Positions 1 to 8,649 are shown, numbered from the stretch's first letter. The stretch: DNA of 64,000 nt from UBA3210 sp963623095 (GCA_963623095.1 CAVFKD010000001.1:35485-99484); one strand, 5' to 3'. Notes: a model not told the origin generated them from the sequence alone. Numbers and translations: made by a program.

Positions 1-706
1 TTTCTCCTCTTAATGCCATTACTTCAATAGGCATACATCCTTCAAAGACTTTATCAAAATCATGTAAAGTCGCTCTTTGGGCATTTATTAATTCATTATA
101 GAAAATATCATATTCTTCTTTTGTAAAAGGACAGTTGATATAAGAATCATCACCTTGATCATATCTAGATTTACGATAAGCAATATTCATATCGATTGAA
201 CTTGCTTCAATAATTGGCGCGGCAGCATCATAAAAATAGAAATGTTCTTCACCTAGCATTGTTGCGATTTCTTTTGATAAGTCTTCATCAGTTAAAGGTC
301 CAGTCGCAATAATATTAATTCCATCTTTAAAAGTAGTTACTACTTCAGGAATAACTTCAATATTTGGATTATCATTAATTGCTTTTGTAATATATGAAGA
401 AAAGATATCTCTATCAACACTTAATGCATTTCCTGCAGGTACTTCTGAATTAGAAGCTGCTTCCATCATGATAGAGCCAAAGTATTTCATTTCTTCTTTT
501 AAAAGTCCGCAGGCATTATCTAAGTTTTTATTTTTTAATGAATTACTACATACTAATTCTCCAAAGCCATCTAAATGATGTGCAGGAGATTTTTTAATAG
601 TTTTTTGTTCATATAATCTTACTTTATAGCCTTTATTTGCTAAATACAAACTTGCTTCACTACCTGCAAGTCCTCCTCCAATAACATTGATAATAATTTC
701 TTCCAT
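1..706 (-). CDS. trmFO: Methylenetetrahydrofolate--tRNA-(uracil-5-)-methyltransferase TrmFO, N-terminal part (cut by window edge)
   Basis: The minus strand reads from ATG at 706 into the left edge without a stop. The start MEEIIINVIGGGLAGSEASL carries the FAD-binding GxGxAG motif, followed by the TrmFO-typical stretches around GELVCSNS and GLLKEEM. TrmFO is a folate- and FAD-dependent enzyme that makes the T-loop ribothymidine (m5U54) of tRNA in many Firmicutes. GGTGAGG lies just upstream of the ATG. It follows topA, as in many Bacilli (topA-gid order), but a terminator at 749-773 separates the two, so trmFO probably has its own promoter or depends on read-through. About 235 codons are visible; the family is usually about 435. 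Confidence 0.93.
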   Translation of the reverse strand, partial: MEEIIINVIGGGLAGSEASLYLANKGYKVRLYEQKTIKKSPAHHLDGFGELVCSNSLKNKNLDNACGLLKEEMKYFGSIMMEAASNSEVPAGNALSVDRDIFSSYITKAINDNPNIEVIPEVVTTFKDGINIIATGPLTDEDLSKEIATMLGEEHFYFYDAAAPIIEASSIDMNIAYRKSRYDQGDDSYINCPFTKEEYDIFYNELINAQRATLHDFDKVFEGCMPIEVMALRGE

Positions 707-748
707 AGTATAACCTCACCATCTAGTATATATTAACAAAACAGGCAT

Positions 749-773
749 AAAAAAAGAAGACATAAAGTCTTCT
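749..773 (-). terminator. Intrinsic terminator of topA
   Basis: On the minus strand the stem AGAAGAC / GTCTTCT (767-773 with 755-761) closes a 5-nt loop and runs into a T tract. It starts inside the topA stop codon (772-774). Confidence 0.85.
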
Positions 774-2868
774 AATTTTTCTTAATTGATTCTATATATC
801 TACATTTAGGGAATGAAGAACAAGCATAGAAATCTGACTTACCATTTTTACCTTTTTTAATAAGTAAAGGTGAATTACATTTTGGACATAATTTATCAGA
901 AACTACTGGTTCTTCTTTCTTTGGTGCTTCACTATTTTCATTTTCTAAGATGAAACGACATTTAGGGAAACCTGCACATCCATAGAAGTCACCTTTTTTA
1001 GAATGTCTTTTTACTAAAGGCTTACCGCATTCTGGGCAAACTCTACCTTCTAAAATTTCAACTTCCTTCTTTTCGTTTTGTTTAATATAGTCACAATCTG
1101 GATAATTACTACATCCTACAAACTCACCAAATTTACTTTTTCTTATAACAAGTGGAGAACCACATTTTGGGCATAATTCACCTGTTTGTTTTGGTTCTGT
1201 TTTCTTCATCGCAGTAATCGCGTTTTCATATAATGGTTCAAATTCATTATAGAACTTGTTTAATAAAGTTAATTTTTCAGAAGTACCTTCCGCGATTGTA
1301 TCAAGATCTTTTTCCATTGATGCAGTATAAGTTGTATCCATAAATGGAGGGAAGAATTCTCCAAGCTTATCGCTTGTTTCCATACCTTGAGAAGTAGGAA
1401 TAATTGTTCCTTTTTCTTGTTTGATATAATCTCTATCATACAATGTAGAAATAGTTGAAGCATAAGTAGAAGGTCTACCAATGCCTAATTCTTCCATTGT
1501 TTTAACAATCTTTGCTTCAGTAAATCTACTTGGTCCTTGAGTGAAATGTTGAAGCTTATTAAATTCTTTAACATCAATTTCTTGACCAACTTCTAATTTA
1601 GGTAATTTATTTTCTTCTTCATTATCTAAATCATAAATCTTAGAATAACCATCAAAGATAGTTCTAACTCCTCCGCTGGAGAATAAGAATTCATCTTTTT
1701 CAAATTTAATAGAAGTAAGTTCATCAATTCTTGGAGACATTAATGAAGCTAAAGCTCTATTGTAAATTAATTTATAAAGGTTATATTGTTCAGTTGTTAA
1801 ATGAGATTTAATACTCTTTGGAGTTAAATCAAGTCTAGTAGGTCTAATAGCTTCATGTGCATCTTGGGCTAGAGCATTATTCTTTTTAGTTGATACTCCA
1901 CCTAAATAATTACTACCATAATTTGATTCAATATAATCATTCGCATCTTTAATAAATTCTGGTGATAGTCTTATAGAGTCAGTTCTCATATATGTAATTA
2001 AACCAACTGTTTCACTACCAATATCAATACCTTCATATAACTTTTGAGCGATACTACTTGTCTTCTTAGTTGAATATTTATGTTTATTAAATGCTTCAAT
2101 TTGTAAAGTAGAAGTAGTAAATGGAGGTTTTGGATTTACTTTTCTTTGTTTAGTTTGAATATCTTTAACGCTGATGGATTTTGGTAATTTGTTTAATACT
2201 TTAGTCGCATCATCTTCTGTTTTAAGTAATACATCTTCATTATTAATTAAATCGAGTTTAACTTTAATATCATTTGAAAGTAATCCTTCGATAGTCCAAT
2301 ATTCTTCAGGAACGAAAGCGAGTACTTTCTTTTCTCTTTCAACAATTAATTTTAAAGTGACAGATTGAACTCTACCCGCGGATAAAGAACCAATCTTTCT
2401 TTTTAATAAAGTAGATAATTTAAATCCCATGATACGATCAATAATACGTCTAGTTTCTTGGGAATTAACTAAATCCATATCTAATATACGAGGATTATTT
2501 AATGCTTTAGTAACCGCAGGTTTAGTAATTTCATGGAATTCTAATCTTTTAGTATTCTTATAATCTAATTTTAATACTTCACTTAAATGCCAAGAAATAG
2601 CTTCTCCTTCTCTATCAGGGTCGGTTGCAAGAATTACTTCATCGCATTTCTTTGCTTCTTTTTTTAAATCTGCGATAACTTTCTTTTTATCCGCAGAATC
2701 GACATAAGTAGGTTTGAAGTCATTTTCAATATCGACTCCAAGTCCTCCTTTTCCTCTAGTTGATAAGTCTCTAATATGACCATAACTAGCCATTACCTTA
2801 TATTCGTTTCCTAAATAAGATTGAATAGTATGACATTTAGTTGGAGATTCGACAATAACAAGTTTCAT
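772..2868 (-). CDS. topA: DNA topoisomerase I (type IA)
   Basis: The 698-residue protein relaxes negative supercoils through a 5'-phosphotyrosine intermediate. Visible are the N-terminal Toprim start MKLVIVESPTK with the acidic DPDREGEA motif, the active-site segment YMRTDSIRLS, and three C-terminal C4 zinc ribbons (CPKCGSPL, CPECGKPL, CPKCNSPL) that bind single-stranded DNA. Length and domain order fit Firmicutes TopA. GAGGAGG precedes the ATG, and a promoter at 2898-2926 suggests transcription independent of dprA. A second type IA enzyme, TopB, lies at 60761. Confidence 0.97.
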   Translation of the reverse strand: MKLVIVESPTKCHTIQSYLGNEYKVMASYGHIRDLSTRGKGGLGVDIENDFKPTYVDSADKKKVIADLKKEAKKCDEVILATDPDREGEAISWHLSEVLKLDYKNTKRLEFHEITKPAVTKALNNPRILDMDLVNSQETRRIIDRIMGFKLSTLLKRKIGSLSAGRVQSVTLKLIVEREKKVLAFVPEEYWTIEGLLSNDIKVKLDLINNEDVLLKTEDDATKVLNKLPKSISVKDIQTKQRKVNPKPPFTTSTLQIEAFNKHKYSTKKTSSIAQKLYEGIDIGSETVGLITYMRTDSIRLSPEFIKDANDYIESNYGSNYLGGVSTKKNNALAQDAHEAIRPTRLDLTPKSIKSHLTTEQYNLYKLIYNRALASLMSPRIDELTSIKFEKDEFLFSSGGVRTIFDGYSKIYDLDNEEENKLPKLEVGQEIDVKEFNKLQHFTQGPSRFTEAKIVKTMEELGIGRPSTYASTISTLYDRDYIKQEKGTIIPTSQGMETSDKLGEFFPPFMDTTYTASMEKDLDTIAEGTSEKLTLLNKFYNEFEPLYENAITAMKKTEPKQTGELCPKCGSPLVIRKSKFGEFVGCSNYPDCDYIKQNEKKEVEILEGRVCPECGKPLVKRHSKKGDFYGCAGFPKCRFILENENSEAPKKEEPVVSDKLCPKCNSPLLIKKGKNGKSDFYACSSFPKCRYIESIKKN

Positions 2869-2897
2869 ATATAGCGTTCCTCCTCAATTGCTTAATT

Positions 2898-2926
2898 ATT
2901 ATGCTTTCGTTTAGTAGCAATGTCAA
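2898..2926 (-). promoter_or_regulatory. Sigma-A type promoter of topA
   Basis: TTGACA (2921-2926), 17-bp spacer, CATAAT (2898-2903), about 30 bp before the topA start. Confidence 0.7.
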
Positions 2927-2960
2927 ACATTTTTTAAGGGAAAATTTGTCCCATTTTCCT

Positions 2961-2986
2961 CTTATTATTAATAAGATAATAATAAG
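2961..2986. repeat. Inverted repeat between dprA and topA
   Basis: Perfect 10-bp arms CTTATTATTA / TAATAATAAG around a 6-bp loop. Only the plus-strand side is followed by a T run (2989-2995), and no plus-strand gene ends here, so on dprA mRNA it would be a 3' hairpin without a U tract. It may protect the transcript end or terminate weakly. Confidence 0.4.
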
Positions 2987-2995
2987 GAATTTTTT

Positions 2996-3760
2996 CTAAA
3001 ATTCTTCAATGATGTCTTTTGAACTAGAAACAAGTTTAGCCCCTTCTTGAATTAGGGTATTTCCAAAATCATTATCAAAAATAGAATGAGGAACAACAAA
3101 TATATCCTTACCATCATTTAAAGCAAACCTAACACTTATCAATGTTCCTGAATTTTGTTTAACTTCTGGGATTAGTATTTTATCTGATAATCCAACTATG
3201 ATTCTATTTCTATTTGCAAAGGTATTTCTTGATACTGTTTCTTTAAATGGGTATTCAGAAATAACAAGTCCTTTTTCTTTTATCTCTTCATAAAGACGAT
3301 AATTTTCTTTAGGATAGCAATAATCAATTCCTGTTCCTAATACTGCGATAGTTTTAAAATTATTTTCTAAAGCGCATTTATGGGCAATAGTATCTATCCC
3401 ATAAGCAAGGCCAGAAACAATTACTGGATTTAAGTTTTTAAGTCCACTTAATAGACTTAGAGTTGATTTTTCTCCATAGGAAGAATAATCCCTAGATCCT
3501 ACCACTCCTAAATAATGACGATGTTTTAATAAACTAATATCTCCATAATAAAATAGAATAAACGGAGGCTTATAGATGTTTTTTAAACATTTTGGGTAAT
3601 CTTCATCAATCAGTGTTACATAATTACACTTCAGTTCTTGGACCTTTTTTAGAATATTTTCATCATCTAATTTCTCAGTTTTATTAAAGGCTTCTTTAAT
3701 GTTATCCCAATCGCCTTTATACTTAATCGCGAAATAACATACAATCTCTCTTACGTTCAT
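2996..3760 (-). CDS. dprA: DNA-processing protein DprA/Smf
   Basis: The 254-residue protein contains the Rossmann-like DprA core: GVVGSRDYSSYG, SGLAYGIDTIAH, AVLGTGIDYCYPKEN and the ANRNRIIVGLS segment. In competent bacteria DprA protects incoming single-stranded DNA and loads RecA. The N-terminal part is short, and the protein ends right after the core (SSSKDIIEEF), so the C-terminal winged-helix domain found in many DprA proteins is absent. No other competence genes are in the window. Its Shine-Dalgarno GGAG (3771-3774) lies inside the terminator hairpin of rnhB, implying reduced or conditional expression. It belongs to the usual rnhB-dprA-topA gene order. Confidence 0.93.
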   Translation of the reverse strand: MNVREIVCYFAIKYKGDWDNIKEAFNKTEKLDDENILKKVQELKCNYVTLIDEDYPKCLKNIYKPPFILFYYGDISLLKHRHYLGVVGSRDYSSYGEKSTLSLLSGLKNLNPVIVSGLAYGIDTIAHKCALENNFKTIAVLGTGIDYCYPKENYRLYEEIKEKGLVISEYPFKETVSRNTFANRNRIIVGLSDKILIPEVKQNSGTLISVRFALNDGKDIFVVPHSIFDNDFGNTLIQEGAKLVSSSKDIIEEF

Positions 3761-3803
3761 AAAAAAATATCTCCTTCATTAATAAATAATGTGGAGATAT
3801 TTC
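3761..3803 (-). terminator. Terminator of rnhB whose 3' arm carries the dprA Shine-Dalgarno site
   Basis: A perfect 10-bp outer stem (3793-3802 with 3765-3774) plus an inner 5-bp stem (3787-3791 with 3777-3781), followed by a T tract (3761-3767) ending at the dprA ATG. GGAG of dprA is at 3771-3774 in the downstream arm. The hairpin would both terminate transcription and hide the ribosome site of read-through transcripts. Confidence 0.8.
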
Positions 3804-3816
3804 AAATAATCCTAAA

Positions 3817-4440
3817 TTAAAATAAAGAAATTTTATTTTGAGCCACTTTTTGGACTGGTTTATACGAATAACGATAAAGTCCTTTTATTGGTCCATATTT
3901 TGAAAGAAGTTCCAGATGTTCTTTAGTTGGATAGCCTTTATGCTTCTTTAAATTGTATTGGGGATATTGCTTATCGAGTTCTTCCATAATGTTATCTCTA
4001 GTAACTTTGGCAAGAATGGAAGCTCCAGCGATACATAATGCTTTTGCATCACCTTTAATCAAATCTTCTTGAGGTATTCCATCAAAGCCAAATAATGGCA
4101 TACAATCGGTCAATATATAATCAGGCTTAATTCCTAAATTATTAATCGCATCAGTCATTCCTTTTCTGCTGGCTTCATAAATATTTATGCGGTCAATTGT
4201 TTCAGGATCAATGACAATAATTTGATAATATAATGCATCTTTTATTATCTGAGGGAATAATTCTCTTCTTTTTTTATCTGTTAACTTCTTTGAATCATTG
4301 ATTGCTTCATTGACATAATCTTTTGGAAAAATAACTGCCGCGCAGACAACTGGTCCACATAAAGGTCCTCTTCCTGCTTCATCTGTACCAACAATCAAAG
4401 AATAGCCTTGTTCAAATAAATGTTTTTCGTAATCTAACAT
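3817..4440 (-). CDS. rnhB: Ribonuclease HII
   Basis: The 207-residue enzyme removes ribonucleotides from DNA and RNA primers from hybrids. The metal-binding signature GTDEAGRGPLCGPV supplies the first Asp-Glu pair, DYILTD a further Asp, and SILAKVTRD the last. Length is normal. Its ATG overlaps the end of rbgA by 7 nt, giving translational coupling in a lepB-rbgA-rnhB operon that ends at the terminator at 3761-3803. Confidence 0.96.
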   Translation of the reverse strand: MLDYEKHLFEQGYSLIVGTDEAGRGPLCGPVVCAAVIFPKDYVNEAINDSKKLTDKKRRELFPQIIKDALYYQIIVIDPETIDRINIYEASRKGMTDAINNLGIKPDYILTDCMPLFGFDGIPQEDLIKGDAKALCIAGASILAKVTRDNIMEELDKQYPQYNLKKHKGYPTKEHLELLSKYGPIKGLYRYSYKPVQKVAQNKISLF

Positions 4441-5288
4441 AATTCATCTACAATTGTTTTAACAATTAATCCTTCCTTAAATTCTTTTAAAAGTAATTGT
4501 TCCGCTTTTTCAAGGTCATAATTTTGTCCTTGTAATAATAAGCCTCTTCTAATTGCAATTCCCTTAAAAATAGTTTCTTCATTTTCTAAATCTTCATCTT
4601 TAAGATTATATCTTTCTTTTAATGCATCTTTATGATTCTTCAATAAGAAATTAATCAATGCAGTTGATAAATCACTAACGGAGATTGTTTCTAATTTCAT
4701 CGATCCAATTAATGCAAGATTAATCGCAGCTTGGTTATTATCATAATGTGGAGGTAAAATACCTGGAGTATCTAATAATTCAAACTTATCAACTCTAATC
4801 CATTGTTGGCTTCTAGTATGTCCTGGAGTATTCGCAGAACTTGCGGATCCTCTTTTTGATAAACGATTGATCAATGTTGATTTACCAACGTTAGGAATAC
4901 CAATAACCATAATTCTTAAAGGTTGAGGTTTCATTCCTCTTCTTATATCGCGGTCTATTTTATCTTGACCAACAACATAGATATCTTTAATTAATTTGTT
5001 AATATCATTATTTTGATTTAAATCACACGCGACAGGATAATATCCATCATTTTTGAATTTCTCTTCAAAAGCTTTTAATTTATTCATGTCGCATAAATCT
5101 TTTTTAGACATTACAATAATTCTTTTTTTAGATTTAGTAAGATTCTCTAAATATTTGTTTTTACTAGAAATAGGAGCTCTTGCATCAACTATTTCTAATA
5201 CAATATCGATTAATTTTATTTTTTGTTCGATTTCCCTCATTGCTTTTTGCATATGTCCAGGAAACCAATGAACTCCTTTTTGTTGCAT
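4434..5288 (-). CDS. rbgA: Ribosome biogenesis GTPase A (YlqF/RbgA)
   Basis: The 284-residue protein is a circularly permuted GTPase that promotes late 50S subunit maturation. The N terminus VHWFPGHMQKAM is characteristic. The G motifs occur in permuted order: G4 MSKKD, then G1 GIPNVGKSTLINRL, G2 threonine in ANTPGHT, and G3 DTPG. A C-terminal ANTAR-like RNA-binding region is expected in the last 80 residues. GGAGG precedes the ATG. The gene lies 9 bp after lepB and overlaps rnhB, the common Bacilli arrangement. Confidence 0.96.
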   Translation of the reverse strand: MQQKGVHWFPGHMQKAMREIEQKIKLIDIVLEIVDARAPISSKNKYLENLTKSKKRIIVMSKKDLCDMNKLKAFEEKFKNDGYYPVACDLNQNNDINKLIKDIYVVGQDKIDRDIRRGMKPQPLRIMVIGIPNVGKSTLINRLSKRGSASSANTPGHTRSQQWIRVDKFELLDTPGILPPHYDNNQAAINLALIGSMKLETISVSDLSTALINFLLKNHKDALKERYNLKDEDLENEETIFKGIAIRRGLLLQGQNYDLEKAEQLLLKEFKEGLIVKTIVDELC

Positions 5289-5297
5289 AAAAACCTC

Positions 5298-5888
5298 CTA
5301 AAAAAATTTCCAAGGGATAAAAGTTGTTTGATAACTACTTTGACCATTGCACGATTTATCATCCCCACATGAAGCATATTTATAAATAAGTTTTACTTTA
5401 CCTTTAATTTCGCTTTTATTGATTGGTCCATAATATCTTGCATCAATAGAATTACCACGATTATCACCTAAAGTAAAATATTGATTCTCACCTAAAGTTA
5501 TATCAATGTAACTGCCAGAATAAGTATATTTTGAATAAGATGTTCCTAAATAACTACTTTCATCTAATAATTCATCATTAATATAAATTTGTCCAGTTTT
5601 ATCAATAACTAAATGTTCATTTGGTAATCCAATAACTCTTTTAATTACTTCATAATCATCAGAATTATTACTTTTTCTTGTGTATATAACAATATCATTA
5701 CGGTTAATAGATGCATATTGTATCTTACATGCATATCCAACATAACCTTCAACTAATGTAGGTTCCATAGAAGAACCAACAACTATAAATTGGTAATAGA
5801 AGATTTCTGAAACAATAAATAAAACACATATTGCCACTAAAACGACAATAGAGATACATGCGCAAATTTTTAATATCTTATTCTTCAT
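5298..5888 (-). CDS. lepB: Signal peptidase I
   Basis: The 196-residue membrane-bound serine protease removes signal peptides from exported proteins. One N-terminal membrane segment (about residues 7-29) is followed by the Ser-Lys dyad: Ser40 in GSSMEPT and Lys83 in VIKRVIGLP, then box E FTLGDNRGNSIDARYYGPI. Such an enzyme would process the non-lipoprotein exported product at 38697, while the lipoproteins at 11631 and 27390 need Lsp. A good promoter lies at 5910-5938. First gene of the lepB-rbgA-rnhB operon. Confidence 0.95.
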   Translation of the reverse strand: MKNKILKICACISIVVLVAICVLFIVSEIFYYQFIVVGSSMEPTLVEGYVGYACKIQYASINRNDIVIYTRKSNNSDDYEVIKRVIGLPNEHLVIDKTGQIYINDELLDESSYLGTSYSKYTYSGSYIDITLGENQYFTLGDNRGNSIDARYYGPINKSEIKGKVKLIYKYASCGDDKSCNGQSSYQTTFIPWKFF

Positions 5889-5909
5889 AAAACATTCTCA
5901 CCCATAAAG

Positions 5910-5938
5910 ATTATATCTTTATATTAGTGTTTAAGCAA
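5910..5938 (-). promoter_or_regulatory. Promoter of the lepB operon
   Basis: TTGCTT (5933-5938), 17-bp spacer, TATAAT (5910-5915) on the minus strand, 22 bp before lepB. Confidence 0.65.
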
Positions 5939-5963
5939 CTCATTTTTTAAAGTAAAATCGCAC

Positions 5964-5986
5964 AAAAAAACTAGATTTAATCTAGT
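5964..5986 (-). terminator. Terminator of the 5999-6766 gene
   Basis: Stem ACTAGAT / ATCTAGT with a 3-nt loop, followed on the minus strand by a run of seven T (5964-5970). Confidence 0.85.
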
Positions 5987-5998
5987 CTTTTTATAGTA

Positions 5999-6766
5999 TT
6001 AATTAATTCCTAAAATCTTCTTAGCTTTTAAGTTAATTTCGTTGCAATCAGTATTTAAATCTAATACCATTTTCGCGTATTTATCAGCCTTTTGTTTATC
6101 ATTTCTTAAATAAAAATAAGTCATTAAATAACTAATGTTATTAATAGAATCAATCTTTCTATTCTTAATATTAGTTTTAATAATATATTCAATATCATCT
6201 TCTATATAAGAAATATCTTTTACATTAATCGCAATAGTATATCTATCTAACACAGGGTTTTTAGATTTATTTTCACTTACTTTTTTTCTTGCTTCTTCTA
6301 ATAAATCTAATGAAATTAAATAATCAATTTCTAATCTTTGATAAACACCATAATAATATTTATGTGTTGGTTTTTTTAATTTTAAAAATAGTTCTTGTGC
6401 TTTAGAAACATCATATAAGAAATAGACATTTACTCTAAGCATTTCAATATAATTTAATGTCTCATCATTAATCTTATTAGACATTGATTTTAATTTATCT
6501 AATCCCTCGATAAATTCTTTACAATTACCACTTTTCTTATATTTAGAAATAAGTCTAAATCCAGGACTTATAAAATATCCTCCGATCAAGATAACAATAA
6601 AAGATATTAATACAAAGCCAAAAGCTTCAAAAACTAAGCAATTACGTTTAGAAATATATGCGCTTATGATATAAGGAATAAAGCCTAAATACAAAAGATG
6701 CATCAAAATCATTGTCGTATTTTGCTTTTTAGAATATATACCATCTAAATATTTTTTATCTTTCAT
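5999..6766 (-). CDS. Membrane protein of unknown function with helical, repeat-like tail
   Basis: The 255-residue product is not one I recognise. Two hydrophobic segments are visible (about residues 18-38 and 46-68), the second ending in GGYFISPGF. The remaining 185 residues are charged and helical, with TPR-like spacing: YFLYDVSKAQELFLKLKKP, then YLISLDLLEEARKKV, then YLRNDKQKADKYAKMVLDL. It is monocistronic, with its own terminator and a promoter whose -35 box lies in a perfect palindrome (6802-6817). A role as a membrane-anchored scaffold is only a guess. Confidence 0.75.
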   Translation of the reverse strand: MKDKKYLDGIYSKKQNTTMILMHLLYLGFIPYIISAYISKRNCLVFEAFGFVLISFIVILIGGYFISPGFRLISKYKKSGNCKEFIEGLDKLKSMSNKINDETLNYIEMLRVNVYFLYDVSKAQELFLKLKKPTHKYYYGVYQRLEIDYLISLDLLEEARKKVSENKSKNPVLDRYTIAINVKDISYIEDDIEYIIKTNIKNRKIDSINNISYLMTYFYLRNDKQKADKYAKMVLDLNTDCNEINLKAKKILGIN

Positions 6767-6788
6767 AATCTATCTCCATCGCCATTAT

Positions 6789-6817
6789 ATTATAACAAAT
6801 AATTTACACTTGTAAAT
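6789..6817 (-). promoter_or_regulatory. Promoter with operator-like palindrome upstream of the 5999-6766 gene
   Basis: TTTACA (6811-6816), 16-bp spacer, TATAAT (6789-6794). The -35 box is inside the perfect palindrome ATTTACA-CT-TGTAAAT (6802-6817), which could be bound by a dimeric repressor. Confidence 0.5.
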
Positions 6818-6899
6818 ATTCTTTACTTTACCATTTTTATTCGATATTTACTTATTTTTTACTATGTGTTATTATAATGTTTAGAAAAAGAGGTTATTT

Positions 6900-7730
6900 A
6901 TGTTTTCTTACCAACATTTTATATGGCTTGGAATATGTATTTTACTCCAACCAGTCTATTATTTTTTATTTAAAAAAGTTTTAAAAAAATTAACTTTTAA
7001 ACAATTTTTATATTTAAGTTCTGCGATAGTTTTATTATTAGAAGTAATCTTAAATTTCGGTATGATGTATTATGTACCTTATGCTGAAAATAATAAAATG
7101 TATGGCTATTATGCACCATATTTTGAACCAAGAGATTTTCCTTTACATCTTTGTTCAATTCAATTTATTACCCTATTTATTACTGCGCATACAAAAAATG
7201 AAAAACTCAGAAAAACATTATTGTCTTTCTTATATCCAACCACGATATTTGGAGGAGCAATTGCAATAATAATTCCAGATATATTTACTTATAAAACACC
7301 GATTGATTGGTGGATGAGTCAAAGTTTTATCTCACCTGTTTATTATTCATTCTTTATTGTTCATTCATTCTTAATTTATGTAGGAATCAGAATTGGCACA
7401 AGTAAAGAAATAGATTTCCATTTCAAAGATACATTTAAAGGTAGTTTAGTTCTTCTTGGATTAGGTCTATTATCATTATTTGTCAATTCAATGTTCACTG
7501 TTGTAGAAAGAGATCCTGAAACTGGAGTAGTAACAAAAATAATTTCAAACGCTAATCTATTCTTCACCTATGATTTACCAATAAGTGGTATAGTATTAAC
7601 TGAAAAGTGGCAATGGATTATCTACTTCTTTATTCTAGTATTATTAGTAATTAGCATCTTTATGTTATTCTATCTTCCATTCTATATTAGAGATCGAAAG
7701 TTAAAGAAAAAAGAAAACCAACAAATCTAA
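6900..7730 (+). CDS. Integral membrane protein, YwaF/TMEM164-like (TIGR02206 type)
   Basis: The 276-residue protein has about seven hydrophobic segments. The conserved-looking motif FPLHLCSIQF after the second or third segment and the later SPVYYSFFIVHSFLIYVG fit the YwaF/TMEM164 family. The bacterial members have no firmly established function, and eukaryotic TMEM164 is an acyltransferase. An ATP or metabolite-binding domain is not visible. The start follows GAGG in a short leader with a TATAAT at 6873-6878. The following gene begins 26 bp later and may be co-transcribed. Family assignment is from motif memory only. Confidence 0.7.
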   Translation: MFSYQHFIWLGICILLQPVYYFLFKKVLKKLTFKQFLYLSSAIVLLLEVILNFGMMYYVPYAENNKMYGYYAPYFEPRDFPLHLCSIQFITLFITAHTKNEKLRKTLLSFLYPTTIFGGAIAIIIPDIFTYKTPIDWWMSQSFISPVYYSFFIVHSFLIYVGIRIGTSKEIDFHFKDTFKGSLVLLGLGLLSLFVNSMFTVVERDPETGVVTKIISNANLFFTYDLPISGIVLTEKWQWIIYFFILVLLVISIFMLFYLPFYIRDRKLKKKENQQI

Positions 7731-7753
7731 GGCCACCTAAAAGGAGGCCTTTT
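7731..7753 (+). terminator. Hairpin between the two membrane-protein genes; hides the next gene's ribosome site
   Basis: GGCCACCT / AGGAGGCC (one A-A mismatch) around a 3-nt loop, starting right after the stop codon and followed by only four T. The downstream arm is the AGGAGG Shine-Dalgarno site (7742-7747) of the gene starting at 7757. It is a weak terminator at best and more likely controls translation of the second gene. Confidence 0.6.
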
Positions 7754-7756
7754 ATT

Positions 7757-8539
7757 ATGAAAAAATTTAAAAAAATAAAATTAACTAAATTCTCCATTGC
7801 GATATTAATCTTTTGTATATGTATTTTAATTGGAACTACTATCTCATTTTTCTTTTTTAATGGAAGTGCCCATGTATCAAGACTTATTTTAATCTTATTA
7901 CAAACATTAATGATGATTGCTCTAATATTACTTCCTCCATTATTAGATAAAGTAGTAAATATCAAAATACCTCCATTAATGGAAATAATATTTGTATTAT
8001 TTTGTTTCGCAGGAGTTATTTTAGGTGACGTATTTAATTTCTATGGCATTATAGGTTGGTGGGATTCTCTTCTCCATACTATTTCCGGCGTATTATTTGG
8101 TATTGTTGGTTATGCAATCATTAACACATTTAACTATGTCGAGAATGATAAAATAAGATTCTCCCCATTATTTGTTTCAATTTGGGTTGTTTGCTTTTCT
8201 TTAGCGATGGGTGCTTTTTGGGAATTAATTGAATATGCGATGGATGGACTTTTTGGTCTCAATAGCCAACAATTTATGGACAATCGAGGAACAATCGCAG
8301 ATGGTACTCCATTAGTTGGTCATGCCGCATTAACAGATACAATGAAAGATTTATTTTTAGATTTAGTCGGATCTTTATTTATTTCTATTATTGGTTTTAT
8401 TGATTTAAGAAAACAAAAAAATGGATTTACCACTTTAAAACTTGAAGTAAGTGGAAAAACTAAAGAAAAGTTAGATAAAGATTTACATCTCACTCAAGAA
8501 ATAAGTAAAGATGAAATCGATAATGAACTTAAAAAGTGA
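7757..8539 (+). CDS. Integral membrane protein, DUF2238 (YjdF)-like
   Basis: The 260-residue protein has about six membrane segments. The motifs WWDSLLHTISGVLFG, GAFWELIEYAMD and the pattern TMKDLFLDLVGSL resemble the DUF2238/YjdF membrane family, which has conserved His, Glu and Asp residues near the membrane face and no known function. A charged cytoplasmic tail of about 45 residues follows. The start is fixed by AGGAGG nine bases upstream, which lies in a hairpin arm. Together with the preceding YwaF-like gene it forms a two-gene unit ending at the terminator at 8534-8559. Confidence 0.72.
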   Translation: MKKFKKIKLTKFSIAILIFCICILIGTTISFFFFNGSAHVSRLILILLQTLMMIALILLPPLLDKVVNIKIPPLMEIIFVLFCFAGVILGDVFNFYGIIGWWDSLLHTISGVLFGIVGYAIINTFNYVENDKIRFSPLFVSIWVVCFSLAMGAFWELIEYAMDGLFGLNSQQFMDNRGTIADGTPLVGHAALTDTMKDLFLDLVGSLFISIIGFIDLRKQKNGFTTLKLEVSGKTKEKLDKDLHLTQEISKDEIDNELKK

Positions 8540-8559
8540 TGCGTCGCATCACTTTTTTT
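8534..8559 (+). terminator. Terminator of the membrane-protein pair
   Basis: Stem AAGTGATG / CATCACTT around CGTCG, followed by seven T. It overlaps the stop codon of the preceding gene. Confidence 0.88.
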
Positions 8560-8649
8560 CTTATTTTTATTATTTATTCTTACTAGCTCTTTTACGAATT
8601 GAAATTTTTAAATCTTGTATAATACATCCATAGACATTAAAACAAAAAT

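Noticed and set aside
2174..2368. A 64-residue plus-strand ORF inside topA, and similar ORFs inside other genes.
   Set aside because: They lie antisense or out of frame within well-supported genes, with no ribosome site or promoter of their own.
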